A DNA stretch of 52,090 bases. Origin: B33-G16 sp964611035 (GTDB taxonomy: Bacteria; Desulfobacterota; DSM-4660; Desulfatiglandales; B25-G16). A model generated the notes under the pieces. That model had not been told where the DNA came from and did not search any database. It saw nothing but the letters and a program-made list of their open reading frames with translations. Numbering within the stretch: position 1 is the first letter of the stretch; every line of letters begins with the position of its first letter. A program made the position numbers and the translations under genes. Where the stretch lies: contig CAZSWT010000018.1 of assembly GCA_964611035.1 (NCBI GenBank), positions 1 to 52,090 of the forward strand, given 5' to 3'. This document shows, piece after piece, positions 35,168 through 44,257 of the stretch.

Positions 35168-35970
35168 GCTGTGTTTCTCCCTTATTCGTCGTTGGAAAGC
35201 GACAAACGTATTCAAATTAATGTGTTTATGGATTAACTGGTTCAGCAATACCACCAGCATGGGAATGTATACAAATTAATCCATTATCTTATATCCATAT
35301 ATTTTCCTGTACTACAGGCACTAATGCAATATAATAATGATGAAAAACCTTCGAATCGGCCAAAAGACAGGCTGCTTAAAGGTGTTTATATAGGCACCAA
35401 ATCCAAAGTCCTTTTTTGAAGATAAGGAGGCAAATTTTAAGGGCTTCTCCCGTGGATAACCTCTCTTGATAGGTGTTAAGAAGACTTAACATAACACAAA
35501 TTTTTTAACGAGGGTGATAAAAATTGTCAGGTTTTGGCAAGGACTCGTTAACTGCTTAAAGGAAAAGCCTTCAGCTATAAAAATAGCAAAAAGATCTCCA
35601 AGTCAATAAAAATCTGACCTTCCGTATTGTTTTATTCGAGATACATGGCTGATATATTGGCTCAGTGCATCTCAAAGTGGAAGACCACTATATTGCGATT
35701 AGCCTCTTTGTTCAAAAAATATATCTTTTCTGGCACACCTAAAATCCACAATCCACATAGATTCATTACAGATTAGCCTTGAGACTTTCAAAAAACAACT
35801 CATAATCGCACAGGTTTGGCTCATAAAAATACGTAACCTTATTTGCGAATCGAAGCACTTAGCTTTGTAAATCCTTGATTTTGTTGAACTCAGATTTATG
35901 AAAAACCTTATAGTCGGGCTTTTTCGAATCTATTATGAGTTCACCACAATTTAAATAGCAATAGGCAGGC
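35168..35970. other. Intergenic region between radical SAM gene and the 36 kb gene
   Basis: No gene is supported in this AT-rich gap. It holds an inverted-repeat-bounded segment at 35797-35941 (described separately) and nothing else clearly structured. Confidence 0.45.
35797..35941. repeat. Small repeat with 10-bp terminal inverted repeats; dispersed repeat copy 2
   Basis: AACTCATAAT at 35797-35806 and its inverse ATTATGAGTT at 35932-35941 bound 145 bp. Positions 35797-35863 match, inverted, the repeat near 31897-31965, including 22 identical bases at 35840-35861. The layout suggests a small non-autonomous element with one full copy here and a partial copy near the TA locus. Confidence 0.5.
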
Positions 35971-36246
35971 TCACTGGTGGGACTTTTGGGCCTTTTCCAG
36001 GATTTCTCTGATAAATGGGAGAAGATAGACTTCCTCTGTGCGGAAGGAAGACAATGACCGGGCTAAGATGTCTATTTGGACTTGTATTGGCGCAGCAGAG
36101 TCCATAAAAATCTTGTAGGATCCCTTGACTTTACAGAGGCCTCCCTTAGCATAAAAATCTGTCTCTCCCAATTTTTCATTGACAATCTCAATACCCAATT
36201 TAAACGCAAGATCTTCAAGATGTTGCAAAACCTTACTGCTCTGCAT
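35971..36246 (-). CDS. Hypothetical protein (91 aa)
   Basis: From ATG 36246, this soluble protein begins MQSSKVLQHLEDLAFKLGIE and contains KGGLCKVKGSYKIFMDS; the C-terminus is helical. AAGGG lies upstream. No family was recognised. Codon use and length are compatible with a real gene. It is divergent from the OmpA-family gene. Confidence 0.65.
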   Translation of the reverse strand: MQSSKVLQHLEDLAFKLGIEIVNEKLGETDFYAKGGLCKVKGSYKIFMDSAAPIQVQIDILARSLSSFRTEEVYLLPFIREILEKAQKSHQ

Positions 36247-36507
36247 GATGATCAACCCTTAGCGGTGCAGGTTTATGGGCTCGCTGGAATGATTTGTTAT
36301 CTTTACGGTCGGCCTCTACATGAGCAACTTTCGGCTTGCCAGACTTGTGTAATAGACTCTATCCGATTTTTTTGATGATTACAACTACTATACGTAGTAA
36401 GATTACAGAAATTTCAGTATATAACATGCCCTGTTTTTTCTGGCGCTTGATCTCTAAATTTGATAAAGATGGACATATTACTCACGTTACTTAAAAGGAG
36501 GAAGAAG

Positions 36508-37980
36508 ATGTTTATTATTAAGAAAATTGGAATGATGGCAATGGTTACCGCCGCAGTGTGTTTTCTGGGTGCCTGCGCAGCAAGCAAGCTGCAGGTAGCG
36601 CCAATTACTATGTCAGAAGATCCCATAGAGCAAGTGAACCGCTTGGACCAAGACATCGCCAATGCGAGAATGAATCAACTGAATGTCTTGTCACCATCGT
36701 GGTTTGGTAAGGCCGAGGCATCCCTTTTTGAGGCCAAGAAAGGACTGAAGTCTGGGGATAGGCCTTCTGAATTTTTACAGAAGGTCAACTATGGACAGGC
36801 GCAACTCCAGCGTGCTGAAGATACGGGTAAACGAGTAAGAGCTGCACTGCCCGATGTCATCAAAGCTCGTGAGCGTGCTCAGGATGCGGGTGCCAGCAAC
36901 TTTAAAGAGGATTATGCTGAAGCGGATGAACAATTCCTCGAACTTACAAAAGCGATTGAGAAAAACAATCTGCCTTGGGCCCTGAAGAATAGGGGAAAAG
37001 TCATCAGAGCTTTTGACAGGCTTGAGTTGCGAGCAATTAAAGGCATCCTTGTGGAGGTTAGCAAGCTGATCAATGAAGCAAAAAAGAGGGGTGCAAAAAA
37101 AATCGCGCCAAAGATGCTCAAAGTTGCGCAAGATAAGTTGAGTGATGTTGATGAATTTATCTCCGAACACCGTTATGAAAAGGAAAAGATTGACGAACAC
37201 GCGAGTGAGGCGCTCTTTCAGGCTCGTCGCCTTCTGCAAGTAATGCGACAGAGTGAGAAGATCAAAACAATGGAACCCGAGGATATAACGCTTTGGTTAG
37301 AAGCAATGCTGCATAAGATGACAAAAAAACTTTCCGCTACAGATATCCGTGACGAAAATTTCGAGACACAGGTAAAAAATATTCTTGACTCGGTTACCAC
37401 GCTGCAGGAAGACTATCAATTCATGGTCAGTAAAGAAAAGGTCCTCCAGGCAGAAATACAGGACATGGAGCAACGAATTTCCTCCCTGGAAAGAACAATC
37501 AGGAAGGAACAGGCTTCCACAAACAGCCTGGCAGCGGAAAGGCGGTTTAATGAATTTTACAGTAATGTGCGAAGCTACTTTAAGCCTACTGAAGCGGAAG
37601 TTTATAAACAGGGCAATCAACTGGTAATTCGTTTAAGGGCCATGCAATTTCCCGTTGGCAAGGAAGTTATCGTGCCAAGCAATTACGCTCTGCTCAGCAA
37701 AATTCAGCGAGCTATCCGTACCTTTGGTCAGCCGAATGTTGTCATTGAAGGACATACGGACAGCACAGGATCAGACGAACTAAACGAGAGCTTATCTCAG
37801 AGGCGAGCGGAAGCTGTTCGCGAATATCTTGTGGCAAATGGTACCATTACATATGAGAGGATTTCTGCCATCGGCTACGGATCTCAGCAACCGTTGGCAT
37901 CCAACAAGACAACAGAAGGTCGCGCTATCAACCGGCGGATCGATGTACTTATTATGCCGCAGCTCGAAACAGGGCAGTAA
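36508..37980 (+). CDS. OmpA-family lipoprotein
   Basis: From ATG 36508 this 490-aa protein has a lipobox FLGAC (C23), then a long helical/coiled-coil region (about 45-345, rich in K/E/Q). A C-terminal OmpA/MotB peptidoglycan-binding domain (about 370-490) carries EGHTDSTGSDELN and the typical SQRRAEAVREYL. It would anchor the outer membrane to peptidoglycan. AAAAGGAGGAAG lies before this ATG; an upstream in-frame start at 36460 has no site. No TolB/Pal cluster is next to it. Confidence 0.92.
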   Translation: MFIIKKIGMMAMVTAAVCFLGACAASKLQVAPITMSEDPIEQVNRLDQDIANARMNQLNVLSPSWFGKAEASLFEAKKGLKSGDRPSEFLQKVNYGQAQLQRAEDTGKRVRAALPDVIKARERAQDAGASNFKEDYAEADEQFLELTKAIEKNNLPWALKNRGKVIRAFDRLELRAIKGILVEVSKLINEAKKRGAKKIAPKMLKVAQDKLSDVDEFISEHRYEKEKIDEHASEALFQARRLLQVMRQSEKIKTMEPEDITLWLEAMLHKMTKKLSATDIRDENFETQVKNILDSVTTLQEDYQFMVSKEKVLQAEIQDMEQRISSLERTIRKEQASTNSLAAERRFNEFYSNVRSYFKPTEAEVYKQGNQLVIRLRAMQFPVGKEVIVPSNYALLSKIQRAIRTFGQPNVVIEGHTDSTGSDELNESLSQRRAEAVREYLVANGTITYERISAIGYGSQQPLASNKTTEGRAINRRIDVLIMPQLETGQ

Positions 37981-38083
37981 CATGCTCGTAGCCTTCAATC
38001 CTGAAAGCGTTTCAGGGATTTGTTGCCCGTACTCCTGCAAGAAGGAGCTCGGCATTTGAATCTTCATGTGCCCAGGAGGAAAA

Positions 38084-38419
38084 ATGAGAGACAGACATTA
38101 CAATGTGCACAAAAGACCAGGGTCAGGAAAGATAGATGATAATAAATCTTTTCAGGATTTACTCAGGGAGACAAGAAAAAAAGATTCCTCAGCCAACAGT
38201 TACAGAGAACGCTCACTTAAAATTCACGGACTTATCTGTGCTAAATGCGGAAGGGAATTTACTTACAAAAATAGGCATCTGCTCACTGTACACCATAAAG
38301 ATGGCAATCACAGGAATAATCCCTCTGATGGTTCTAACTGGGAAAATCTGTGTGTTTACTGCCATGAAGATGAGCACAGCAGGGGACTGCTTGGTGATTA
38401 TCTCGGTGATGAAAAATAG
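38084..38419 (+). CDS. HNH nuclease domain protein (YajD-like)
   Basis: From ATG 38084 this 111-aa protein has an HNH fold: C-x2-C in ICAKCGREF, VHHKDGNHRNN (the HH of the active site), NWENLCVYCHEDEH with the second C-x2-C. A basic N-terminus precedes it. YajD-type proteins are small predicted endonucleases. AGGAGGAAAA precedes the ATG. It is a lone gene, not obviously tied to a restriction system or intron. Confidence 0.85.
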   Translation: MRDRHYNVHKRPGSGKIDDNKSFQDLLRETRKKDSSANSYRERSLKIHGLICAKCGREFTYKNRHLLTVHHKDGNHRNNPSDGSNWENLCVYCHEDEHSRGLLGDYLGDEK

Positions 38420-38601
38420 GTTTTTCTTGAATCTCACAGAAACAATATTTTAGCCGATAAAGTGCATTATTCTTTTGCAGCCACCCTGGAATTTGCCTAT
38501 GATGCTGGTATTGGTGTCAAGGAGTTGTGCCTAAAAACAAATGCTCGAAACGTATGATGTGGGTTAGCTCAACGACATCAGCCTCAGATGGTCCTTTCAG
38601 G

Positions 38602-39327
38602 TTATCGTGAGATCTTTCCGTGTAATATCTCGACAAATCTCTTCAACATTTCAGAGCCATGATGAGTATTGACAGATCTTTCAATAATACGATCAGGGTT
38701 CTTATTTTCCCGAAGTAATACTTCCCTGTGCTGATTAATATACTCAATAACAATCTCTGCATCAAACTCAGGATGAAATTGAACGCCCCATGCAGAATTT
38801 CCAACAACAAATGCCTGATTTTTATCCACATCGCTGGACGCGAGCAATGTTGCATTGTCTGGAAGCCTCAGCACAGACTGAGTATGGCTCACATGAGCTA
38901 GTATAGGGCTGGAAAAACCTCCAAAAAGTTTATCTCCTCGCGCATTCTCATTCAGGTTGACCTCAACAGTTCCAAATTCACAGCCATTCGGATTATCTCC
39001 CACCTCTCCCCCTAAGGCGTACGCAAGCAATTGGTGTCCGTAGCAAATACCAAGAATCGGAATCTGTCTTTCAACAGCCTCTACCAACCATTCTACAGTT
39101 CGTTCACTCCAATCTGGGTGCTCGGTAACCATTGCATGGGAGCCAGAAATAACAACGCCAGATATTCTATCAAACTTAGGAAGTGGGTAGCCATTAGAGA
39201 CATCAACTATGAGAGCGCTCTCAGGTGCAATCTGCATTCCAGATAAAATCCAATGCTCAAAATCCCCTCTCTTTGAAACGAGGAATGGAAATGTTCTTCC
39301 AGTTTTTATTAAGAGAATTTTATTCAT
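38602..39327 (-). CDS. Class I glutamine amidotransferase (GMP-synthase-like GATase1)
   Basis: This 241-aa protein has nucleophile C95 in LGICYGHQL and the His-Glu pair H185/E187 in VQFHPEFD. GATase1 domains release ammonia from glutamine; stand-alone forms of this GuaA-like subgroup (as in YfeJ) have unknown acceptors. The length fits the stand-alone form. It lies next to the DUF456 gene remnant. Confidence 0.93.
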   Translation of the reverse strand: MNKILLIKTGRTFPFLVSKRGDFEHWILSGMQIAPESALIVDVSNGYPLPKFDRISGVVISGSHAMVTEHPDWSERTVEWLVEAVERQIPILGICYGHQLLAYALGGEVGDNPNGCEFGTVEVNLNENARGDKLFGGFSSPILAHVSHTQSVLRLPDNATLLASSDVDKNQAFVVGNSAWGVQFHPEFDAEIVIEYINQHREVLLRENKNPDRIIERSVNTHHGSEMLKRFVEILHGKISR

Positions 39328-39426
39328 AAATCTCAGGTTACCTTTAGTTTAACTATATACTGTGAGGTTGCCTAACCAGGCTCTCTGGCACAATTGTGAA
39401 TATTTTTATCAATCCCTTTATTTTTT

Positions 39427-39651
39427 CTAAAGCATCTCTTTAATGTAGAAGAAAAGTATGGCTCCGGAGAAAGCCAGTTTTAGTCCAATGCCCATGATGT
39501 TTCCAACAAACACACCCAACCCTGCTCGCAAGGCCTTTTTTCCCTTTTTCCCACCTGCCAGTTCTCCAGCCAGCGCTCCTATAATTGCACCGATGACCAT
39601 TCCCCAGGGCGGGAAGATAAAAAACCCAAATAGCATTCCGATAATTGAACC
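39427..39651 (-). pseudogene. DUF456 membrane protein, 3' fragment (split by the Mu-like element)
   Basis: Codons 85-158 of a DUF456-family protein, starting GSIIGMLFGFFIFPPWGMVI and ending FFYIKEML, are followed by the stop at 39427-39429. Two Gly-rich membrane segments (GAIIGALAGELAGGKKGKK) are typical of DUF456. The remaining 84 codons lie at 49198-49449, across the insertion. The frame continues from the other piece across one CCACA copy (GVW then GSIIG). No decay is seen, so the insertion looks recent. Confidence 0.92.
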
Positions 39652-39656
39652 CCACA
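39652..39656. repeat. 5-bp target-site duplication, left copy (CCACA)
   Basis: CCACA directly precedes the element's left terminal TG at 39657. It repeats at 49198-49202 right after the terminal CA. Five-base duplications are the rule for Mu-family transposition. Confidence 0.85.
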
Positions 39657-39753
39657 TGTAGGGGGGCATAAGGTATTGCAAAAGTATACTTCGCGATTAA
39701 AATTTTATAACATATTAATATTCCTAATAAAATAAGATTTTTGAAAAAATTTT

Positions 39754-39773
39754 GTGCAAAACCTCATGCACAT
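39754..39773 (+). repeat. Internal end repeat L2 (probable transposase site)
   Basis: GTGCAAAACCTCATGCACAT is repeated with one or two changes at 39820-39839 and 49151-49170. In its full form TGTGCAAAACCTCATGCACA it has internal symmetry (TGTGCA-N8-TGCACA). Position near both ends of the element marks it as a likely binding site of the transposase. Confidence 0.7.
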
Positions 39774-39819
39774 AAAATAGACCATTTTTAGGCCAAATAG
39801 ATACTATTTTCCTACTTTT

Positions 39820-39839
39820 ATGCAAAACCTCATGCACAT
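39820..39839 (+). repeat. Internal end repeat L3 (probable transposase site)
   Basis: ATGCAAAACCTCATGCACAT is the second left-end copy, 66 bp from the first, same orientation. Confidence 0.7.
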
Positions 39840-40065
39840 TACTATCTTTATAACAATTCATTAAAAAAAGCCGCCACCACATCTCAAATTCAATTTTCCT
39901 TTAAATATCTCTTATTTTTAAGACTATACGGCATAATCCTCGATCATGAAGCCTAAAAAGTGCCTCAAACCAGCCATAAAAGACTTCAGGGGCCAGGGTA
40001 AATAAGGGATTTAGATAGCATATCATTCCTGGGATTTAAAAAAAATTATTTTTATTAAAAAAAGC
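39840..40065. other. Non-coding left arm of the element
   Basis: This stretch precedes the promoter of the MerR-like gene. It contains no gene or further end repeat that I can see. It is AT-rich. Together with 39657-39839 it forms a 477-bp non-coding left arm. Confidence 0.5.
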
Positions 40066-40112
40066 TTGACAATAATATGAAAATAGTCTAGTAGTCATAA
40101 ATGTGACTACTA
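40066..40112 (+). promoter_or_regulatory. Promoter and 24-bp operator of the element's regulator gene
   Basis: TTGACA lies at 40066-40071; 17 bases later, at 40089, begins the perfect dyad TAGTAGTCA-TAAATG-TGACTACTA (40089-40112), which covers the -10 and start region. A repressor binding here would block transcription, and the MerR-like protein encoded at 40134 is the natural candidate. The -10 (TAGTAG) is poor. Confidence 0.6.
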
Positions 40113-40133
40113 CTTTGATTTTCCAAAAAAGCC

Positions 40134-40745
40134 ATGTTGTTATTCTCAAATAAAAAAGCGAGCGAGCATACGGAAGTTAGCCCCAGGTTGGTGAAACATT
40201 GGACCGATAGAGGTCTAGTATACCCCGAAAAAATCGGATTGCAACAGGGAAGCCGACATGAATATAGTTACAGAAACCTATTTGAGCTGAGGCTTATCTC
40301 AGAATTTTACCAGATGGGCCTTATTATTAGCAGAATAAAAACGATCGTGGAGGAATTAAATACTCGAAATCTCATTAAAGACTGGCTCAATGACGAAACT
40401 AAGTTTTTTCAAGAAGAAGTGGGTAAAGGAGCTTATTTTAATTTCTTCCGTGATGATCAAAAAGATTTTGTACAAAAACTTGACCAAGCGATTTTGGAGT
40501 TCTGTGAATATTGTTACTATAAAGAGAAAGAGTATCAATCTACCCTTTTCTTAATAGATTACGGTCAGGATAGAGATCTACCGTTAATTCTACCTAGCCC
40601 GTATTTTCGTTTTAAAAATGATAAAGGGGCAAAACTGGGGCATGCTCTACATTATCTTTTTGATCGGATAACCAAAAATCGTGGAATTTTTGTGAACCTT
40701 AATTTTATCAAGATAAAATTAGATGAAAAGGTATCAATCAAATAA
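40134..40745 (+). CDS. MerR-like helix-turn-helix regulator of the element
   Basis: This 203-aa protein has an N-terminal MerR-type winged helix: ASEHTEVSPRLVKHWTDRGL then LVYPEKIGLQQGSRHEYSYR and FELRLISEFYQMGLI (residues 9-63). A basic/helical C-terminal part (to 203) has no recognised sensor domain. It lies behind a dyad operator at 40089-40112, so it probably controls its own gene and the downstream transposition genes, as Mu's repressor does. The ATG has no strong ribosome binding site. Confidence 0.75.
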   Translation: MLLFSNKKASEHTEVSPRLVKHWTDRGLVYPEKIGLQQGSRHEYSYRNLFELRLISEFYQMGLIISRIKTIVEELNTRNLIKDWLNDETKFFQEEVGKGAYFNFFRDDQKDFVQKLDQAILEFCEYCYYKEKEYQSTLFLIDYGQDRDLPLILPSPYFRFKNDKGAKLGHALHYLFDRITKNRGIFVNLNFIKIKLDEKVSIK

Positions 40746-40813
40746 TTTTTTTGGCTTTGAAAACATAAACATGTGTAGTTTAGATTTTTATGTGACTTTA
40801 GAGGAGGTAAGTT

Positions 40814-41110
40814 ATGGATATCCTAGGAGAGATTAAGAGGTGGACGTCTAAGACGTCTCAACCTCCCTGGCCCCTTGGGTATGATCCAAATACAGCTTCG
40901 GATGCGGCGAAGTTTGCAGCGAAGATGCTAGCCGACGAGGAATTAGTTGCAATCAGCCGATTCAATAAATTCAGATATTATCGTAATAGAGTTCTGATCG
41001 AAGTGAGGAAGAAATATTCGCTTCCTGTATGTGTTCTACCGGAGCTAACTGGTATGTGTGGTAGTACGTGTCGTTTGATAGTCGGTGAGGGAAAGAGAAA
41101 GAATGGCTAA
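40814..41110 (+). CDS. Hypothetical protein (98 aa) upstream of the transposase
   Basis: This small protein has KFAAKMLADEELVAISRFNK in the middle and two cysteines (C57-type PVCVLP and C-x3-C near GMCGSTCR). AGGAGGTAAGTT precedes the ATG at 40814. It overlaps the transposase start by 8 bp, indicating translational coupling. No family was recognised. Confidence 0.65.
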   Translation: MDILGEIKRWTSKTSQPPWPLGYDPNTASDAAKFAAKMLADEELVAISRFNKFRYYRNRVLIEVRKKYSLPVCVLPELTGMCGSTCRLIVGEGKRKNG

Positions 41111-42905
41111 ATCTTTCATATCATTCACAGAAGCTTCGAAGCCAGCCCAGGATCTCGCTCTCGCAAGGGCCGATTTTCTCAATTTGCTTAATGAATATAT
41201 CGCAACCTGGCAGCCTGAAATCGGCCGGACCAGAGCGATTTATAGATTTTTAAAATTGTTTAACAATGGTCGGATTGGTGAGGAGATCCGGCAGCGATTG
41301 CACCTAAAGAGTGTGAAAAAAAGAACCTTCTATTACTGGCGCCGACGTTTTAAAAGTAAGGGTTTATCAGGGCTTCTTCCCCAGTATAGCAATGGAGGAT
41401 GTAAGATCCCTTCTAAGGTGATGGAGGCTATAGATCGCGATGTGTGGGAGAATCATCTTTGCCGCTATCAGGACGTCTATGAGGATCTTCAGGTGCTATT
41501 CAATAAAGTCGACATTCCACACTATTCTACTATACGGAGGTATGTTAAAAAATATAAAGCAGAAAACTGGGCTGCATTGGTCCTGAAGCATGAGGGTCCT
41601 AAAGGTTTGCGTGATAGGGGTATGGCGATTGCGGTAGGCCGGAAAGACGCAAATTTAACCAGGCCAAATCAAAGGTGGGAGATAGATACAACAATAGCTG
41701 ATCTCTTTACCCATCGGGAAGTTGCCGACGTAGTGCTCATAACTTCAGACGGAAAACGATGTAAAATTATTGGAGTAATAGATGTCTATCCACGCATGCC
41801 TAAATTTTATTTGGTAGATAAAGAAACAGGTTTGATCGTGAGCCAAGTATTACGAGATCGGTTTTTGGTTTGGGGCCTGCCGGACCTCGTTGTGATCGAT
41901 AACGGCGGCCCATATAGAAATAGTCGGGTACTTAATTTCCTCAAAAGCGCAAATGTGAATTGTGAAATTTGTATCCCTGGGCATCCCGAACAAAAGCCCT
42001 TTATCGAAAGAGTCTTTCGCACAGTCTCAGAAAAGCTACTGCGAAGGCTCATAGGGTATTCCGGCAATTTACTTCTTAAAACAAGACCGAGTGAAATTAA
42101 GATCAAATACACCCAGGAGAAAGCGCAAGAAATCATTGATCGATATTTCGACAATGTATATGCCGAAACGGTCCACCGATCAACCGGGCAGCGGCCGAGA
42201 GAGCGAATGCGTCCATCTGGTTTTGTTCCGAAAACCATAGATGAAAGAGAGCTTGATATTCTTTTAATGGAGGAATGCGAAAGAAAAATCCACCAGGGCC
42301 ATATCACGTATCAAGGCGGTAAATACTATCATCCACGTCTTCCCGAGGGCCAGAAAGTCAGAATAAAAATCAATGATTTTGATGCGTCCGAAATACTCGT
42401 TTTTATTGATCGAAAATTCCTTTGTAAAGCGGAGGATCTCACTAGAAAAGGGAAAACTCCCAAAGAGATCTTGGACGCTAAAAAAGAACGAAACCGGGAG
42501 TTGCGAACGCGGATCAAGGCAAATGAAGCCCTTATCGATAAGCATAAACCTAGGGATGCGAGTATCCTTACCCTCATTGAGCACCATGAGAAGTTAAAGC
42601 CCCTTGAATTACCGAAAAAGGCCGATGTCATAGATTTCCCGGAATTAGCAAACATCGAATACACAAGACCTGAAACCGAGGAGCAAAATTCAAAGGGATC
42701 AGAGAATAAATCAGAGCACGAGCAGCCGCTAATCAGAAACAAACGCGAGAAATATTTGGAAGTGCGAAGAAGGGAGCGGGCGGGCGGAAAATTGGACGAT
42801 GCTGATTTGGCTTTTTTAGGAGAATTTTTAATTTCCAATGAATACCGAATGATCGGGACAGTCCTGGAAGATCAATTAAAAAAGGAGGCAGCCAATGAAG
42901 GATAA
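41103..42905 (+). CDS. Mu-like DDE transposase (MuA family)
   Basis: From ATG 41103 this 600-aa protein has an N-terminal helix-turn-helix region (about 40-150). A catalytic core follows with DDE residues D195 (RWEIDTTIADLF), D266 (VVIDNGGPY) and E302 (EQKPFIERVF). The C-terminal part, after an LPEGQKVRI strand block (about 420-440), is helical and charged. MuA-type enzymes cut and join element ends to target DNA. The ATG at 41103 follows GAGGG; a GTG 18 bases earlier would add MRERER and is less likely. It overlaps the ATPase start by 11 bp. Confidence 0.95.
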   Translation: MAKSFISFTEASKPAQDLALARADFLNLLNEYIATWQPEIGRTRAIYRFLKLFNNGRIGEEIRQRLHLKSVKKRTFYYWRRRFKSKGLSGLLPQYSNGGCKIPSKVMEAIDRDVWENHLCRYQDVYEDLQVLFNKVDIPHYSTIRRYVKKYKAENWAALVLKHEGPKGLRDRGMAIAVGRKDANLTRPNQRWEIDTTIADLFTHREVADVVLITSDGKRCKIIGVIDVYPRMPKFYLVDKETGLIVSQVLRDRFLVWGLPDLVVIDNGGPYRNSRVLNFLKSANVNCEICIPGHPEQKPFIERVFRTVSEKLLRRLIGYSGNLLLKTRPSEIKIKYTQEKAQEIIDRYFDNVYAETVHRSTGQRPRERMRPSGFVPKTIDERELDILLMEECERKIHQGHITYQGGKYYHPRLPEGQKVRIKINDFDASEILVFIDRKFLCKAEDLTRKGKTPKEILDAKKERNRELRTRIKANEALIDKHKPRDASILTLIEHHEKLKPLELPKKADVIDFPELANIEYTRPETEEQNSKGSENKSEHEQPLIRNKREKYLEVRRRERAGGKLDDADLAFLGEFLISNEYRMIGTVLEDQLKKEAANEG

Positions 42906-43674
42906 AATCATTACCACAGATAACATGCTCGATTTTGTGGCATTGGTTGAAGCACTTAAATCAAAACCGGAAAGGCTTGATCGGATGGGCCTTGCATACG
43001 GCAAATGGGGCTTGGGTAAGACGACAACGATAGAGTGGTATTATACGAATAACTCCTGTTTCTATGTGCGGGCGATGGCCGCGTGGAGTCGATCTGTGAC
43101 CATGATGATCGAAGATATTTTGAGAGCTTACAGAGTTGAGGGCCGTGGAAGATTTAAACAGGATATTCGCGAGCTCATTCGGGCTGCAAAAAAACAGAGA
43201 TTGCCTCTCTTTATTGATGAGGCTGACCGTGTAGTGCGCAAATCGCTCCTGATCGAAACAATAAGAGATGTTCACGATCTTGCGAAGATACCTATCATCC
43301 TTGTTGGACAGGAAAATATTATCAATCTCTTACAGCGGCGGGACCTCGGACAGGTATTTTCCAGAATAACCGAAATCGCTGAATTTAAGGAATTATCAGC
43401 ACAAGATATCCAGCGGATCGCGGAGGAGCTATGCAGCCTGAAATGTGATCTCAAAGTTGCATCGTTTATCAAGACTATTACTCTCGGCGATTTTCGCCTG
43501 ACCAATGCGTTACTCACAAGAGCGGAAAATCTCTGCAATCTCAATAAGCTCGAGGAGATTACATTATCAATAGCAAAAGAGTCATCGAGTGCTTTGCCAG
43601 GCTCCGATGAGGACAGAAGAAGCATTGAACACAGAGATCCTGTCACTGACGAAAACGTGGCAGCCATTGGATAA
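42895..43674 (+). CDS. MuB-like AAA+ ATPase (target selector)
   Basis: This 259-aa protein has Walker A GKWGLGKTT (36-44) and Walker B LPLFIDEADR (D108-E109). A sensor-like block IPIILVGQENI and C-terminal helices follow. MuB/TniB-type ATPases bind target DNA and activate the transposase, and give target immunity in the family. Overlap with the transposase gene by 11 bp points to coupled translation. GGAGG lies just upstream. Confidence 0.93.
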   Translation: MKDKIITTDNMLDFVALVEALKSKPERLDRMGLAYGKWGLGKTTTIEWYYTNNSCFYVRAMAAWSRSVTMMIEDILRAYRVEGRGRFKQDIRELIRAAKKQRLPLFIDEADRVVRKSLLIETIRDVHDLAKIPIILVGQENIINLLQRRDLGQVFSRITEIAEFKELSAQDIQRIAEELCSLKCDLKVASFIKTITLGDFRLTNALLTRAENLCNLNKLEEITLSIAKESSSALPGSDEDRRSIEHRDPVTDENVAAIG

Positions 43675-43676
43675 AA

Positions 43677-44138
43677 ATGCGAGAGGGTTTCACACAAAGA
43701 TTACGGCAATCCGCCATTGAGTTAGGCGAGTTCACTGTTAATGATCTTGCTCATAAAATACCTGTTTACACGTACAAGGACAAACACAAAATTACTCGAG
43801 TACTTAGTGTATTAAAAAAACAAGGCGAAATTATCTCAATCAGGACGGGTCATTACCGCTATCAAGAGAAGAATCAACCTCTCTCACAACAGGCAAAGAT
43901 ATGGCGAGCAATAAAAATTAAGGAATATTTCACTCGTAGAGATATCGTCAAATTATCAGGGGCTTCAGATAGTTACGTGAGGAGATATTTAAATTTTCTC
44001 AAGAAAGAGGGATTTATTAAACATGTTTCAGGTTGGGGCTATAAAGACGCACTCTATCGATTGATAGATCCTGCAACCGCCCCTCTAGAGAAACCATTAT
44101 TTAACAGTAACCATAAAGCTAAACAAGAGAGGAGGTGA
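43677..44138 (+). CDS. Double winged-helix DNA-binding protein
   Basis: This 153-aa protein contains two tandem winged-helix units: residues 5-60 (TVNDLAHKI, ITRVLSVLKKQGEIISI) and 75-130 (FTRRDIVKLSGAS, VRRYLNFLKKEGFIKHV). The basic tail is QERR. It is likely a regulator of the element's genes or a transposition accessory factor. It begins 2 bp after the ATPase stop. Confidence 0.75.
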   Translation: MREGFTQRLRQSAIELGEFTVNDLAHKIPVYTYKDKHKITRVLSVLKKQGEIISIRTGHYRYQEKNQPLSQQAKIWRAIKIKEYFTRRDIVKLSGASDSYVRRYLNFLKKEGFIKHVSGWGYKDALYRLIDPATAPLEKPLFNSNHKAKQERR

Positions 44139-44257
44139 ATACTTTGCCAAAAAAAATGGCCCCGGTTTCAGGCAAGAGATGCCTCTCCGATGCTGACACA
44201 CCGGAGTCCGGGACCACGAGTATTATAACCCAAAATTCAAAAAACGAAAGGAGAAAA

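Noticed and set aside
36276..36375. tRNA-like sequence
   Set aside because: No T-loop (GTTC-x-A) or acceptor pairing was found.
38453..38560. Coding remnant (frame DKVHYSFAATLEFAYDAGIG)
   Set aside because: It is short, has no start and gave no certain family; left as intergenic.
39754..39839. CRISPR repeats
   Set aside because: Only two copies in tandem-like spacing plus one at the other end of the element; they are transposon end repeats, not an array.
41807..42307. Antisense open frames over the transposase
   Set aside because: They are shadows of the strongly supported DDE transposase.
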